Notes: a model not told the origin generated them from the letters alone. Shown: positions 17,722 through 27,241, counted from the first letter of the stretch. The stretch is DNA of 54,757 nucleotides from an uncultured Chthonomonadaceae bacterium (GCA_946479035.1 CAMLDW010000012.1:1-54757); one strand, 5' to 3'. Translations and numbers: made by a program.

Positions 17722-18305
17722 GTCCGGGCGCCGTTGGCCTTGCCGTAGACCTCTTCGATCCTCTTTAGGTACTCGCTCATCGGCGGCAGCCCCATGGCTT
17801 TTCTGCGCGCGTCGAGGTTTCGCGGGTCCTCGCAAGGCTTGACGACCCATTTGCCGCCCCTTGGCTCGACCTGCGAGCCATACCGCTGCTTCTTGCCGGA
17901 AAGGAGCGCCGTGCGATCCCATAGCAGCGCATAGTCCTGCTTTCTGACTGTGCCGCTCTCCAAGTGCGGCTCCATAAGCGCTAGGCACCGCTTCATGAAT
18001 GGCGGGTCATGCGTTGCGTGCTGGACGATCAGGAACGCCGCCGTCGACGCTTCGCGACCGACGAGGGCAGACGTCGGCCAACCGTGCTCCTTCACGATCT
18101 GCTTGAGCCTGTTCGTATTCGCGACATCGACCCTCGTCATCTCTCTGATGAGTTCAATTGACACCGGCTTTCCGGCTGCCGTGACTACCGTCATACGGTC
18201 TCGGACTTCCTGGTCGATCATCCCCAAAGCGATCAGTTCCGTCTCCAGAAACGAGTCGCGCGGCGGCTCTTGAGAGGCCACGAGCGCGAGGGCAAATGCG
18301 ATCAC
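17718..18305 (-). CDS. DUF6624-like secreted protein
   Basis: A protein of 195 residues from a GTG at 18305. The start is chosen because it follows a GGAGGG stretch in the end of the upstream TPR gene and opens a signal-like hydrophobic segment (IAFALALVASQEPP). The mature part has the pattern VDVANTNRLKQIVKEHGWPT ... AAFLIVQHATHDPPFMKRCL ... DRTALLSGKKQRYGSQ, which matches DUF6624 proteins as I remember them; their function is unknown. It overlaps the end of cysS by 4 bp in convergent orientation. It begins 5 bp after the TPR gene stop, so the two are probably one operon. Confidence 0.75.
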   Translation of the reverse strand: MIAFALALVASQEPPRDSFLETELIALGMIDQEVRDRMTVVTAAGKPVSIELIREMTRVDVANTNRLKQIVKEHGWPTSALVGREASTAAFLIVQHATHDPPFMKRCLALMEPHLESGTVRKQDYALLWDRTALLSGKKQRYGSQVEPRGGKWVVKPCEDPRNLDARRKAMGLPPMSEYLKRIEEVYGKANGART

Positions 18306-18310
18306 CGAAA

Positions 18311-19225
18311 TCAGACCCTCCTCTCGATCTCCAGTCCGGCCACGACATGCGCGGGGTCCACGGCGAGCGCGGCGCGGAAGGCACCGAGAGCCTCCTCGTT
18401 CCGGCCGGCCCTGCGCAAGGCGACCCCGAGCATCGCATACCCGTCGGCATAGCGCGGATTGATCGTCACCGCTTCGCGGAACTCCGCGATGGCTTGCTCG
18501 ACCTCGTCCAGCTGTAAGAGCGCTTGCCCGTGCTTGCACCTCACGTCGGCAAAGCGCGGTGCGAGCTCCAGCGCGCGTCGGTATCCCTCCGCCGCGTCGT
18601 GCCACCGCGCTTCGTGCGCGAACTGGTCCGCTGAGCGCACGACCTCCTCGGGGTCTTGCTTCATGGCCGGGACGACCTCTTTGAAGATCGCAATCGCTTC
18701 GGAGTCCCTTCCATTTTGATGAAGCGCGACCGCTTCTCGGAAAAGGACGGAGTCGAGCCGAGGGTCGGCGACGATGCACTCCTTGATCCGCGCATAGCCG
18801 GCCTCCTGCTCGCCGTGCTCCATTTTGCAGATCCCGTCGTGCAAGATCGCATAGCCGTACTTGGGATTGAGGTCGAGCGCAAAACGGATCTCGAACATCC
18901 TGTCTTCTTCTCGCTTCAGGGCGTGGAAGATCTGCGCACGAAGGATGCGCAGGTCGGCGAACCCGGGGCGCAGCGCGACTGCGTCGTCCAAGAAGCGGAG
19001 CGCTTCGGTCCACTCCTCTTTCGCGACGCTGGCTCGTGCGAGCTTTCCTAGCGCTCCAGCCATGAAGCTGCGCGCGCGCTCTCGCGTGGACTGGTCCGGA
19101 TCGCTGGAAAGGCAGACCTTGAACTGCTCGACCGCGGCGAGGTACTCGCCGGCCTGATAAAGACGGATGCCTTCATCGTAGTGCTCGCTCTTGCCGAATC
19201 CGAACCACTTTCCGACGATTCCCAC
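18311..19225 (-). CDS. Tetratricopeptide repeat protein
   Basis: A 304-residue protein built of TPR-like helical pairs across nearly the whole length, clearest at the C-terminus (repeats around APRFADVRCKHGQALLQ, NPRYADGYAMLGVALRR and DPAHVVAGL). No signal peptide or membrane segment is seen, so it is probably a cytoplasmic scaffold. GTG 19225 is chosen because TCTAAT (19232-19237) lies exactly 6 bases upstream, matching the leaderless pattern. Partners are unknown. Confidence 0.85.
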   Translation of the reverse strand: MGIVGKWFGFGKSEHYDEGIRLYQAGEYLAAVEQFKVCLSSDPDQSTRERARSFMAGALGKLARASVAKEEWTEALRFLDDAVALRPGFADLRILRAQIFHALKREEDRMFEIRFALDLNPKYGYAILHDGICKMEHGEQEAGYARIKECIVADPRLDSVLFREAVALHQNGRDSEAIAIFKEVVPAMKQDPEEVVRSADQFAHEARWHDAAEGYRRALELAPRFADVRCKHGQALLQLDEVEQAIAEFREAVTINPRYADGYAMLGVALRRAGRNEEALGAFRAALAVDPAHVVAGLEIERRV

Positions 19226-19363
19226 CTAAGGATTAGACACGGGGGGCTCGTATAGGGTTTCAAACACAGCGGACGGACCTGAGCATAGTCGGCCGTCCCT
19301 AGCCTTTCGCCCGCCATTCCAATGGCCATTTGTGAGGACGATAGCGAGGCCGCGAAAGGACCC
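19226..19363. other. Intergenic region between MBL-fold and TPR genes
   Basis: This 138-bp gap holds the TPR gene promoter hexamer (19232-19237) and a weak inverted repeat GGACGG/CCGTCC (19271-19298). No gene or RNA was recognised. Confidence 0.5.
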
Positions 19364-20170
19364 CTAAAACTCGAGCCTCATCCCGTCGTACCCCACTTCG
19401 ATCCCGTGCTGCGTAAAAAAGGCGCAAAGCTCGTCGTGGGTCCCTTCGCCGTTGTGGCTGTGGTGCGTGGTGACGATGCGGCTCTCGCGGTGCAGCGTCC
19501 CCATGCGGCGCAGGCGGTCGACTACTGCGAGGAACTCGTTGGCGTCGAGGTGCCCGTTGTACGGCGTGGGGCGGAACCCTTCGCTGCATTCGAGCACCAT
19601 GCAGTCGATCTTGATCCCCTTCAAATAGTCCCACGTCGTGTCGAACCAGTACCCTGTGTCGGTCGCGTAGAGGAAGACGGACTGGCCGTCGTCCACCAGG
19701 AAGTTGTGCGAGTCCTCGTCGCGCTTGTGGTTCGCCTCGATCGGCGTCACCTTGTACTCCGCGATCTCGACCGTCTGGAAGCTCTTGGTCACGGTGACTT
19801 CGAACGGCCACGCCGGGTAGCGCTCGATGATCCTGCGGCACACAGGCTGGTTCCCGTAGATCGGGAAGCCGAAGAACTCCATGTCGTTGAAGGGATGGAC
19901 CGCGTACTGCAGCTCATCGATCGAAAAGTGGTCGTCGTCGCTGTGCGTGATCATCACCGCGATCCAGTCGCGCGCGTCGAGCCCCTCGCGCATCAACTGG
20001 TACCAGGTGTCGGGGCCAAGGTCGATCTTGAGCGCGTCGTCCACGATCGCCGCGCAGCGCGAGCGCACGTCCTTCCCCCTGTGCTCGCGCGCGTGCATGC
20101 TCACCCGCGTCTCGCTGTAGAACGCAGGAATGCCGTCGGCGGCCCCAGTGCCGAGGAGGATGACCTTCAT
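19364..20170 (-). CDS. MBL-fold metallohydrolase (PhnP-like)
   Basis: A 268-residue beta-lactamase-fold protein starting MKVILLGTGAADGIP, typical of the PhnP/RNase Z-like branch. The metal site motif HxHxDH appears as THSDDDHFSID (near residue 95), a variant with Ser-Asp in the first positions. A later ATDTGYWF, the SRIVTTHHSHNG block and ECSEGF supply other candidate ligands. PhnP hydrolyses cyclic ribose phosphates, but members vary widely. Its start overlaps the DUF1015 gene stop by 4 bp, so the two form an operon. The substrate is unknown. Confidence 0.85.
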   Translation of the reverse strand: MKVILLGTGAADGIPAFYSETRVSMHAREHRGKDVRSRCAAIVDDALKIDLGPDTWYQLMREGLDARDWIAVMITHSDDDHFSIDELQYAVHPFNDMEFFGFPIYGNQPVCRRIIERYPAWPFEVTVTKSFQTVEIAEYKVTPIEANHKRDEDSHNFLVDDGQSVFLYATDTGYWFDTTWDYLKGIKIDCMVLECSEGFRPTPYNGHLDANEFLAVVDRLRRMGTLHRESRIVTTHHSHNGEGTHDELCAFFTQHGIEVGYDGMRLEF

Positions 20171-21444
20171 GGTTCGAAGTCTTTGAGCGACCAGACCACG
20201 AGCCCGCTCAGGAGCTTTGGATAGTAGTAAGTGCTCTTTTGCGGCATGAAGTCGCCTGCTGTTGCGACTTCCCTCATGTCCTGCACGGACGGCGGGTTCA
20301 TCAGGAACGCAGCCGGAGAGCCGTGCTCTACCGCATCCAGCGCCTCCGCTTCATCGCGCGTATATCCGAAGAAGTCGTGCCCTGTCAGACCGAGCAACCT
20401 TGCAAAGATGAATCCGTGCAGGATGCTGACGTCGAGGCGCTTGAGTTCCATCCCGCCGCGCCCTTCGATCTGGCGCGCAAACATTTCGACGTCGACGAAC
20501 TTTGCGACGAGCCCCGTCCCGCCAGGTAGCGCGATGCCGAACGCGCGGCCTCCGCTCGAAGCGATCGCCTGTACGAGAGAAGGGTTGGGCGCGCAAGAGA
20601 CTTCGAACCACTCTGAGAGCCGCTGCTTGAGCTCCTCCGCAGTCACAGGCATCTGCTTGAGGATACGGTGAGTAGGGAGCAGCACGAGCCCAGGGTCGTT
20701 CATGCTGCTCAGCGCCATCATCATGAAGTCCTCGGCGACCGTCCCTTCGCGCGGGCCCAGCTGCTCGCGGAAAGCGAGCGCCGTCTCATAGCGGTGGTGT
20801 CCGTCCGCGATCCAAACCTTCTTAGGGCCGATCGCTTTCGTGATCGTTGTGCAGGCGCCGGGGTCGTCGATCCGATCGAGGGCGTGCCGGATGCCGTCCT
20901 CTTCTGTCACAAAGTCAGCGACGCTCGTGGCTGGCGCGCGCGCGATCAGCGCGTGCACGGACCTGTCGTCGTCCTCGAAAAGGCCGAAGATGCACTCGAG
21001 GTGCGCTCGTGTCGCTTCGAGGATGCGGAGCCTGTCTTCTTTGTGCTTGGGGAACGTCTGCTCGTGGGGAAGCACGACACCGTTCGAGTACGGCTCCACC
21101 TTGATCGTCGTGATCAGCTCCGTGCGTGAACATGTAGCACCCGTGCCTGGGACCTGGAAGGTCTGGGTGTAGCGGTAGTAGGACGGCGCGGGCTCCAACG
21201 CGAGGGTCCCTTCGCGACGCCACTCCTCCAGGCGCGCGGCACTGCGCGCGTATCTAACGAACTTGCTGCGGTCGTCCGCCTCTTGCTCGGGAAGGGTCAG
21301 GTGCACCACGTTGTGCTCGCTGCGCCGCGCGAGCGCGTCCCTCTGTTCCGGAGAGATGACGTCATAAGGAGGCGCGACGAGGTCACAGAGGCTTCCCGCG
21401 GACGCGGCGTATCGAAGCCCTTTGAAGGGCCTGACGTTCGCCAT
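20167..21444 (-). CDS. DUF1015 family protein
   Basis: A 425-residue protein opening VRPFKGLRYAASAG and LVAPPYDVISPEQRD, the DUF1015 N-terminal signature. It also has the ADGHHRYETALAFREQ motif near residue 215 and the later GFIFARLLGL, in the family order. The family is widespread in anaerobes and deep-branching bacteria, is often called SerB-associated or HTH-like in databases, and has no proven activity. ATG 21444 has TATGCT 11 bases upstream. It is divergent from the prenyl synthase gene, whose frame overlaps this start region. Confidence 0.88.
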   Translation of the reverse strand: MANVRPFKGLRYAASAGSLCDLVAPPYDVISPEQRDALARRSEHNVVHLTLPEQEADDRSKFVRYARSAARLEEWRREGTLALEPAPSYYRYTQTFQVPGTGATCSRTELITTIKVEPYSNGVVLPHEQTFPKHKEDRLRILEATRAHLECIFGLFEDDDRSVHALIARAPATSVADFVTEEDGIRHALDRIDDPGACTTITKAIGPKKVWIADGHHRYETALAFREQLGPREGTVAEDFMMMALSSMNDPGLVLLPTHRILKQMPVTAEELKQRLSEWFEVSCAPNPSLVQAIASSGGRAFGIALPGGTGLVAKFVDVEMFARQIEGRGGMELKRLDVSILHGFIFARLLGLTGHDFFGYTRDEAEALDAVEHGSPAAFLMNPPSVQDMREVATAGDFMPQKSTYYYPKLLSGLVVWSLKDFEP

Positions 21445-21499
21445 GGTGGAAGGTGAGCATACACAAGCGTTCGAATGTGCGACTGGTAGACTCGTTTCC

Positions 21500-22378
21500 G
21501 TGCCTATCGATTCCCGACTAAAGGCCTACCAAGCTTTGGCCGAGGGTCGGATGGACGCGGTTCTCCCGGCCGAGTCCCTCGAGCCGCGACGCCTGCACGA
21601 GGCGATGCGCTACTCCGCGCTTGCGCCAGGAAAGAGGATCCGCCCGGCGCTCTGCATGGCGAGCGCCGAGGCGGTAGGAGGCTCCGCGATCGACGCGCTC
21701 GACGCCGGCTGCGCCGCGGAACTGGTGCACTGCTTCTCTCTCATTCACGACGACCTCCCCGCGATCGACGACGACGACCTGCGCCGCGGCGTCCCGACGT
21801 GCCACAAGGTCTTTGGCGAGGCGATGGCGATCCTCGCTGGCGACGCCCTCTTCTCGCTCGCATTCCAGGTCGCGTCGGAGATCGACGCACCGAGCGAAAC
21901 GGTGCGGCGCGTGACTTCGTGCCTTGCGCGCGCGACGGGGAGCCAGGGGCTCGTCGGAGGGGAAGTGATGGACATCGAAGGCGAAGGAGCGCCTCCCGAT
22001 GCCGCGAGGCTGGCGACGATCCACCAGCGCAAGACCGGCGAGCTGATCACGGCGTGCTGCGTGATGGGCAGCCTGCTCGGGGGTGGAGACGACCAGCACT
22101 GCGCCGCCCTCCAAGGCTATGGGCGGCACGTGGGCCTCGCGTTCCAGATCGCGGACGACCTCCTCGACGTGACCGCGACCCGAAAGGCGCTCGGCAAGTC
22201 CGTCGGGAGCGACAGCGCGCGCGGCAAGCAGACCTACCCTTCGCTCATGGGGACCGAGAAGGCTGCGCAGGAGGCTAAGCGCCACGCCGTAGAGGCGCTG
22301 GCCCTCATCGAGGCGCTGCCCGGCGACGTGCAGGGGCTCGTCGAGCTCGCGCGCTTCACAGTAGAGCGCGGCAACTGA
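21500..22378 (+). CDS. Polyprenyl (farnesyl/geranylgeranyl-type) diphosphate synthase
   Basis: A 292-residue trans-prenyltransferase. The first aspartate-rich motif is DDLPAIDDDDLRRG and the second is the QIADDLLDVT region, both binding Mg-diphosphate; GKRIRP is also conserved. It condenses isopentenyl diphosphate with allylic diphosphates, probably giving C15 or C20 for quinone and undecaprenyl synthesis. GTG 21500 is chosen because TAGACT (21487-21492) precedes it by 7 bases. An in-frame ATG at 21443 would add 19 residues that look unlike the family and overlap the divergent gene. Chain length cannot be set confidently by eye. Confidence 0.92.
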   Translation: MPIDSRLKAYQALAEGRMDAVLPAESLEPRRLHEAMRYSALAPGKRIRPALCMASAEAVGGSAIDALDAGCAAELVHCFSLIHDDLPAIDDDDLRRGVPTCHKVFGEAMAILAGDALFSLAFQVASEIDAPSETVRRVTSCLARATGSQGLVGGEVMDIEGEGAPPDAARLATIHQRKTGELITACCVMGSLLGGGDDQHCAALQGYGRHVGLAFQIADDLLDVTATRKALGKSVGSDSARGKQTYPSLMGTEKAAQEAKRHAVEALALIEALPGDVQGLVELARFTVERGN

Positions 22379-22414
22379 GGGGTACTCTCGCCGAGCGGAC
22401 CAAAGAGGGGCGAC

Positions 22415-23245
22415 ATGCCGGACACCACCATCGCGCTTCCTGGGCTGCTGATCGCGCTGGCGCTTGCGCCGGTCTGCGTGGCGGCGATCCTCGTCATCCT
22501 AAAGTGGATGTTCGACAACCAGCTCGACGTCGGCCCGGGCCTCGCCGCGATCTTCGGCGTCATGGTGATCGCGCTCGTCACGGTCATGTCCAAGAGCAAC
22601 TTCGTGGCGGGCGCAGTGCTTGCCGTGATGATCACTCTCATGGTCTTCTTGCCCTACGCCGTCGAACAGGTTACAGCAGCGGAACTGCGCGGGATCGACA
22701 TCGACAAGCTCGACCGAGTGCACCAGGAGCTCGTGCAGAGGCCGGAGAACGTCGCATCGTACTTCGCCATGGCGGACCTCGTTTACGAGCTTGGACTGCA
22801 CGGCCACGCTATCGCCATCTCTGAACGCACTCTCGAAAGGCTCTCAACGATGGTCGACCCGATCAAGAACCAGTCGATGCGCGACGTGTTCCGTGCTGAG
22901 GAGTCGCGAGCCAGAGAGTGGCGGCGAAGGGTGACGGACCCGGCGGCGTTCCGCCCCGTCGCTTGCCCTCGCTGCGGGCAGAGGAACGAGCCGGGCACGA
23001 TCGCCTGCGCGAAGTGCCAAGGCCCGTTCCTTCTCGACCTTGCGCGCAGGATCGACCCGAGGCCGAAGATCCGGTCCCGCCTGGTCTTCGGGTGGGCACT
23101 CGTCGCCTGCTTCTTCACAGGCACCGTCTATAGCTGGTCCGTCTTCGAGGGCAACATGAGGCTCGTGACGCTGGGCGTGGGCCTGGCGCTCGTGGCAGGC
23201 GTATTTACTTGGCTGTTCCGCCCACGGGTCCTCCAGACCGTTTGA
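22415..23245 (+). CDS. Membrane protein with zinc-ribbon, unknown function
   Basis: A 276-residue protein with two N-terminal membrane segments (about residues 8-30 and 42-85 in two stretches) and a soluble middle (about 90-200) that has TPR-like helices. A zinc ribbon follows (CPRCGQRN ... CAKC, about 180-205), and two C-terminal membrane segments end the protein. It has a good ribosome site (AGAGGGG five bases before ATG 22415), unlike its leaderless neighbours. It lies 36 bp after the prenyl synthase and is probably co-transcribed. I do not recognise the family. Confidence 0.75.
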   Translation: MPDTTIALPGLLIALALAPVCVAAILVILKWMFDNQLDVGPGLAAIFGVMVIALVTVMSKSNFVAGAVLAVMITLMVFLPYAVEQVTAAELRGIDIDKLDRVHQELVQRPENVASYFAMADLVYELGLHGHAIAISERTLERLSTMVDPIKNQSMRDVFRAEESRAREWRRRVTDPAAFRPVACPRCGQRNEPGTIACAKCQGPFLLDLARRIDPRPKIRSRLVFGWALVACFFTGTVYSWSVFEGNMRLVTLGVGLALVAGVFTWLFRPRVLQTV

Positions 23246-23284
23246 ACCTGCCCAACCCCCCTTCGTTCTGCCAAAATACGCGCG

Positions 23285-24031
23285 ATGGCCGGGCACAGCA
23301 AATGGGCTAACATCCGCATCCGCAAAGGCAAGCAGGACGCGATCAAGGGCAAGATGTTCACGAAGCTCGCCCGAGAGATCATCGTCGCCGCCAAGGCGGG
23401 CGGCGGAGACCCCAGCGCAAACGTCCGCCTGCGCGCTGCGATCGACAAGGCCAAGTCGGAATCGCTGCCGAAGGACAACATCGAGCGCGCCATCAAGAAG
23501 GGGACCGGCGAGATCGAGGGCGGGCACTTCGAAGAGATCACCTACGAAGGGATCGGCCCGGGCGGCGTCGCCATCATGATCGACGTCTATTCCGAAAACC
23601 GGAACAGGACCGTCGGCGAGATCCGGCACGCGCTGAGCCGCAACGGAGGCAACCTCACAGAGAACGGCTCCGTCTCCTGGCAGTTCAGGTCCCTCGGGCA
23701 GATCGTCGTCCAAAAGGACGCCGTGGACGAAGAAACCCTCACCCTCGCCGCGCTCGACGCGGGTGCAGACGACGTAACTACCGATTCTGAAGGCAACTTC
23801 GTCGTGCAGACCGCGGTCGAAAAGCTGCACAAGTGCGCCGACGCCCTCAACAAGCGAGGGATCCCCACCCAGGACGTCTCGCTGACGCGGATACCGACCA
23901 ACCTCGCTAATCCGACGAAGGAAGAGATGCGCCAGCTCCTCAAAATCATCGACGCGCTCGATGATCTCGACGACGTGAGGGAGACGCAGATCAACGCGGA
24001 CATACCGGAAGAGATCCTCCAGGAGGCGTGA
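23285..24031 (+). CDS. YebC/PmpR family protein
   Basis: A 248-residue protein with the YebC start MAGHSKWANIRIRKGKQD, the KAKSESLPKDNIERAIKKG block and the YEGIGPGGVAIMID motif, complete to the typical C-terminus. Family members have been described as transcription regulators and, more recently, as translation factors that relieve ribosome stalling (YebC/TACO1). CAAAAT (23272-23277) lies 7 bases before ATG, so it probably has a leaderless transcript. It overlaps the rhomboid gene by 4 bp (GTGA). Confidence 0.96.
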   Translation: MAGHSKWANIRIRKGKQDAIKGKMFTKLAREIIVAAKAGGGDPSANVRLRAAIDKAKSESLPKDNIERAIKKGTGEIEGGHFEEITYEGIGPGGVAIMIDVYSENRNRTVGEIRHALSRNGGNLTENGSVSWQFRSLGQIVVQKDAVDEETLTLAALDAGADDVTTDSEGNFVVQTAVEKLHKCADALNKRGIPTQDVSLTRIPTNLANPTKEEMRQLLKIIDALDDLDDVRETQINADIPEEILQEA

Positions 24032-25104
24032 GGCCCCTGAAGTCCAGAGTCCCCGCCGTCACCCTCGCTCTCATTGCAGCGAACCTTGCCGTCGCGTTCT
24101 GGGCGCCGTTCAGCCCTGTCGCCACAGAGTTCGCCTTCGACCCGCTTCACCCCGGCGTGCTCAGCGCCTTGACGTGCCTCTTCCTCCACGACCCCGACAA
24201 TGTTTTCCACCTGCTCGGAAACCTGGTCTTCTTGGCGGCGGTCGGCCCGCTCGTCGAGACCGACCTCGGCCCCTGGCGCTTCCTCGTCGTCTACTTCGTC
24301 AGTGGACTCGTGGGCGTCCTCGCGCACTGGGCAGTCGCCGCATCGAGCGGAGTCGGGGCACCGCTCATCGGTGCCAGCTCTGCGATCGCCGGCTGCGTCG
24401 GCTATTGCTGCGTGCGGTACGTTCGCCGACAGGTGCACCTGGCTCCCAGTCTTCGCATCTCGGTCGGCTACGTCGCCCTCTTTTGGGTGGTGCTTCAGGC
24501 AGTCGGCGCTTTCGGGGGCCTTCACGGTGGTGGCGGCGGCACGTCCTACGTCGCGCACATCGGCGGGTTCGTCGGTGGCCTGGCGCTCGCCTTCGTCTTT
24601 AGTGCGCAGGTAGCCGCAAGCGCCGAAGCGGGAAGGGAACGGATGCAAGAGATGAGCGGACGCAGTCCGGCGGCCGCGCTGCTCGCGGCGGAAGAGCACC
24701 TGAAGTCCCACGGCGACGACCCACAGGCGATGTGGGAGAAGGCCGACGCGCTCCACGTCATGGGCGAGTCGGACCAAGAAGCATCGGCGCTCGTCGAGCT
24801 TGCACGGTCAGAGATCGAGACGCACCGTGCTCTCGAGCGGCTTGTGTCGATCAGCAGGGTCGGCGTCATGTCGCCGCTGGAGCGAATGCGCTTCGCGCTC
24901 AACGAAAGCGGCGCAGTCAGGAAGGCAATGCTCGAAAGCATCGTCCGCGAACCGGACACTGAGCCCGAGCGCCCACACGCGCTCCTGGAGCTGGCGATGC
25001 AGGCCGACGGGCACGAGCGTGGCGCGCTCTTGGCGGAGCTCGAGCAAAAGTACACCTTCCACGCTGCGGCCGAGCTGGCGCGTGCCAGGGGGTTGATCAA
25101 GTGA
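24028..25104 (+). CDS. Rhomboid-family intramembrane serine protease
   Basis: A 358-residue protein with six membrane segments in residues 8-195 and a soluble, TPR-like C-terminal domain (about 200-358). The catalytic dyad is visible: Ser117 in GASSAIAG, where the usual GASG reads GASS, and His177 in AHIGGFVGG. FHLLGNLVFL, with the HxxxN of the second helix, is also present. Rhomboids cut transmembrane substrates. The GTG start overlaps the YebC stop. It ends 4 bp into the DUF374 gene, making a yebC-rhomboid-acyltransferase operon. Substrates are unknown. Confidence 0.92.
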   Translation: MRPLKSRVPAVTLALIAANLAVAFWAPFSPVATEFAFDPLHPGVLSALTCLFLHDPDNVFHLLGNLVFLAAVGPLVETDLGPWRFLVVYFVSGLVGVLAHWAVAASSGVGAPLIGASSAIAGCVGYCCVRYVRRQVHLAPSLRISVGYVALFWVVLQAVGAFGGLHGGGGGTSYVAHIGGFVGGLALAFVFSAQVAASAEAGRERMQEMSGRSPAAALLAAEEHLKSHGDDPQAMWEKADALHVMGESDQEASALVELARSEIETHRALERLVSISRVGVMSPLERMRFALNESGAVRKAMLESIVREPDTEPERPHALLELAMQADGHERGALLAELEQKYTFHAAAELARARGLIK

Positions 25105-25757
25105 AGCGGCGCTGGCGTTCGAGGAGGCCACACATCTTAGGGCCGGTCCTCTACTTCATCGCGAGGACGCTCGGACTGACGCTTCGTATCAAGGTGATCG
25201 GATACGAGAGGTACGAAGAGTGCGAGAGCGGCGTCGTCTTCGCGGGCTGGCACGGGCGCACGCTGGTCGCGGCCGTGTTCTTTCGCAAGAAAGGGGTGTG
25301 GACGATCATCAGCAACTCGCGCGACGGCGAGATGCAAAACATCATCTTCTCAAAGTTCGGCTTCAACATCATTCGTGGTTCCACGGGGCGCGGCGGCTTG
25401 AGGGCCGCAGCGGAGTCGATCCGTGCGCTCAAGAAGGGCGCGACGATGGCGCTTACCCCTGACGGGCCGCGTGGGCCGAGCGGCGTCGTGCAAGGAGGGC
25501 TCTTGCTCATGGCGAAGAAGTCAGGCGCGGCGCTCGTGCCGGTCGGCGTCTCAGCCAAATGGAGGCTGCACGCTCCGACCTGGGACCGCTACCTTGTACC
25601 GTTGCCGTTCTCTCGCTGCGTCATGGTGTTCGGCGATCCGATCTTCGTCTCGGAAGACGCAAGCGACGGCGAGGTAGAGCACGCCAGGCTCAGGCTAGAG
25701 CACGAGCTGCACAGGCTCGAAGTAGTCGCGGACGGCTGGTTCACCAACCAAAGCTAG
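25101..25757 (+). CDS. DUF374 lysophospholipid acyltransferase-like protein
   Basis: A 218-residue protein with the DUF374 pattern: an N-terminal hydrophobic segment (ILGPVLYFIARTLGL), the FAGWHGRTL motif whose histidine matches the HxxxxD-type acyltransferase position, the DGEMQ and RGSTGRGGLRA segments and ALTPDGPRGPSGVV. Relatives transfer acyl chains to glycerolipid or lipid A precursors at the inner membrane. The role here is inferred. It is the third gene of the operon and its stop overlaps the convergent CNNM gene by 4 bp. Confidence 0.88.
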   Translation: MKRRWRSRRPHILGPVLYFIARTLGLTLRIKVIGYERYEECESGVVFAGWHGRTLVAAVFFRKKGVWTIISNSRDGEMQNIIFSKFGFNIIRGSTGRGGLRAAAESIRALKKGATMALTPDGPRGPSGVVQGGLLLMAKKSGAALVPVGVSAKWRLHAPTWDRYLVPLPFSRCVMVFGDPIFVSEDASDGEVEHARLRLEHELHRLEVVADGWFTNQS

Positions 25758-27232
25758 CTGACGCTCTCTGCGTCCGGCTCCTCGACGGCGGGTAAGCGCT
25801 CGATGTCCAGTTTCAGGATTCGCTTGCTGTCCGTCTCCCGCACGGTAAAGCGGTGGCCTTCGGCGACGACGGACTCGCCCGCCTTGGGCTGCCGTCCGAA
25901 CAGCCCGAACACATAGCCGCCGATCGTGTCGAACTCGTCGCTATGGAGCTCGGCGCCGATCGCCTCGTTCACCTCGTCGAGGTCCATCCGACCGTCCGAG
26001 ACGATGTGGTCGTCCATATAGCTGATCTGTGGCAGGTCCGGGTCGTACTCGTCGACGATCTCCCCCATCACCTCTTCCACGATGTCTTCGATCGTCACGA
26101 TCCCGGCAGTGCCGCTGTGCTCGTCGAGCACGACGGCCATCTGGGCCTTGTTCTGCCGCATCTCTTGCAAAAGGTCGTGCAGCGACTTGCTCTCGGGCAC
26201 GAAGAGCGCGGTCCGCACTAGGTCGCGCAGCCTGATCCCCGGCTCGCCGCTCGCCAATGCGCTCAGTACGTCCTTCGCGTGCACGATCCCGAGGATGGTG
26301 TCGTCTGTGCCCTCGTACACCGGGATTCGCGAATGGCCCGTCTCTTCGACCAGCCGCGCGACGGCAGTGAGGCTCGAATCGATCGGCACCGCCTCCATCT
26401 CCATTCGCGGCGTCATGATTTCGCGTGCGACCGTGTCGCCGAACTCGAACACCGAAGCGACCATCTCCTTCTCCTCTTCTTCGATCTCGCCGCTCTCTTC
26501 GGCCTCCTCGAGAAGCTCCTTGATCTCCTCCTCGGTCCTGTTCGCCACTGCGAATGTCGCCCTCGCTCCGAAACGCTGGGTGACCAGGCTGGCGAGGGAC
26601 ACAAAGACCGCGATCGGCAGTGAGAACACGCTGTTCACGACCTTGACGAGCCCGTACAGCCGCAGCGCGGTCATGAGCGGGTGCTCCGCCGCGTAGCTCT
26701 TTGGGATCAGCTCTCCCACCACGACGTTCAGCGCGACGGCCGGGATGGCGAGAAGGAGCACCGCGATCAACAGGACGCACCCCTGGCCCAGGTCGCCGGA
26801 CGCCGACCACCGATCGAACACCTGCCAGTTCGTTCGCAGCCAGTCGGCGGTCGTGACCGAAGGTATCACCGTCATCGCGACGATCCATGCGCGCATCGTC
26901 ATCGAGCCGAGCGAGCACGCTGCGACGAAGTTCGCCTTTCGGCGTATGAGGTCGTCAAAGGTCGCGATGCGCTTCCCGTTCTCAGCCTCGAGCGCCTTTC
27001 CGTGCGATGGTTTGAGCAGGTCGATCGCGGTCTCGCCAGCGACGAACAGCCCGTTGAACAGCACGAGCACCACGAGCACAATGAAGAACTCTGTGACCAC
27101 CGCGGGCTGAGTGTTTGAAGCGGCGATCAAGAGAGCGGCCTGCACGAACAGGAAGATGCCCGTCGAAGCCGTCCCTGAGCGCAGCCTGCTGTGCGCGCGC
27201 CGGGTGCTACTGGGATAGGGGTCGCTGCTCAT
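25754..27232 (-). CDS. CNNM/CorC family (HlyC-like) protein with CBS pair
   Basis: A 492-residue protein with a DUF21 membrane domain (about four segments, residues 45-215). A pair of CBS domains follows (about 265-385; one ends in DTILGIVHAKDVLSAL and the other in MAVVLDEHSGTAGIVTIEDIVEEVMG). The C-terminal CorC_HlyC domain runs from about 400 to 480 (DGRMDLDEVNEAIG). The acidic helix between membrane and CBS parts (EEEIKELLEEAEESGEIEEEEKEM) is typical. Family members are involved in Mg/Co transport or efflux. It closes the rpsU-PgpH-ybeY-dgkA-CNNM series, a common order. The substrate is unproven. Confidence 0.92.
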   Translation of the reverse strand: MSSDPYPSSTRRAHSRLRSGTASTGIFLFVQAALLIAASNTQPAVVTEFFIVLVVLVLFNGLFVAGETAIDLLKPSHGKALEAENGKRIATFDDLIRRKANFVAACSLGSMTMRAWIVAMTVIPSVTTADWLRTNWQVFDRWSASGDLGQGCVLLIAVLLLAIPAVALNVVVGELIPKSYAAEHPLMTALRLYGLVKVVNSVFSLPIAVFVSLASLVTQRFGARATFAVANRTEEEIKELLEEAEESGEIEEEEKEMVASVFEFGDTVAREIMTPRMEMEAVPIDSSLTAVARLVEETGHSRIPVYEGTDDTILGIVHAKDVLSALASGEPGIRLRDLVRTALFVPESKSLHDLLQEMRQNKAQMAVVLDEHSGTAGIVTIEDIVEEVMGEIVDEYDPDLPQISYMDDHIVSDGRMDLDEVNEAIGAELHSDEFDTIGGYVFGLFGRQPKAGESVVAEGHRFTVRETDSKRILKLDIERLPAVEEPDAESVS

Positions 27233-27241
27233 CGAGTGCGC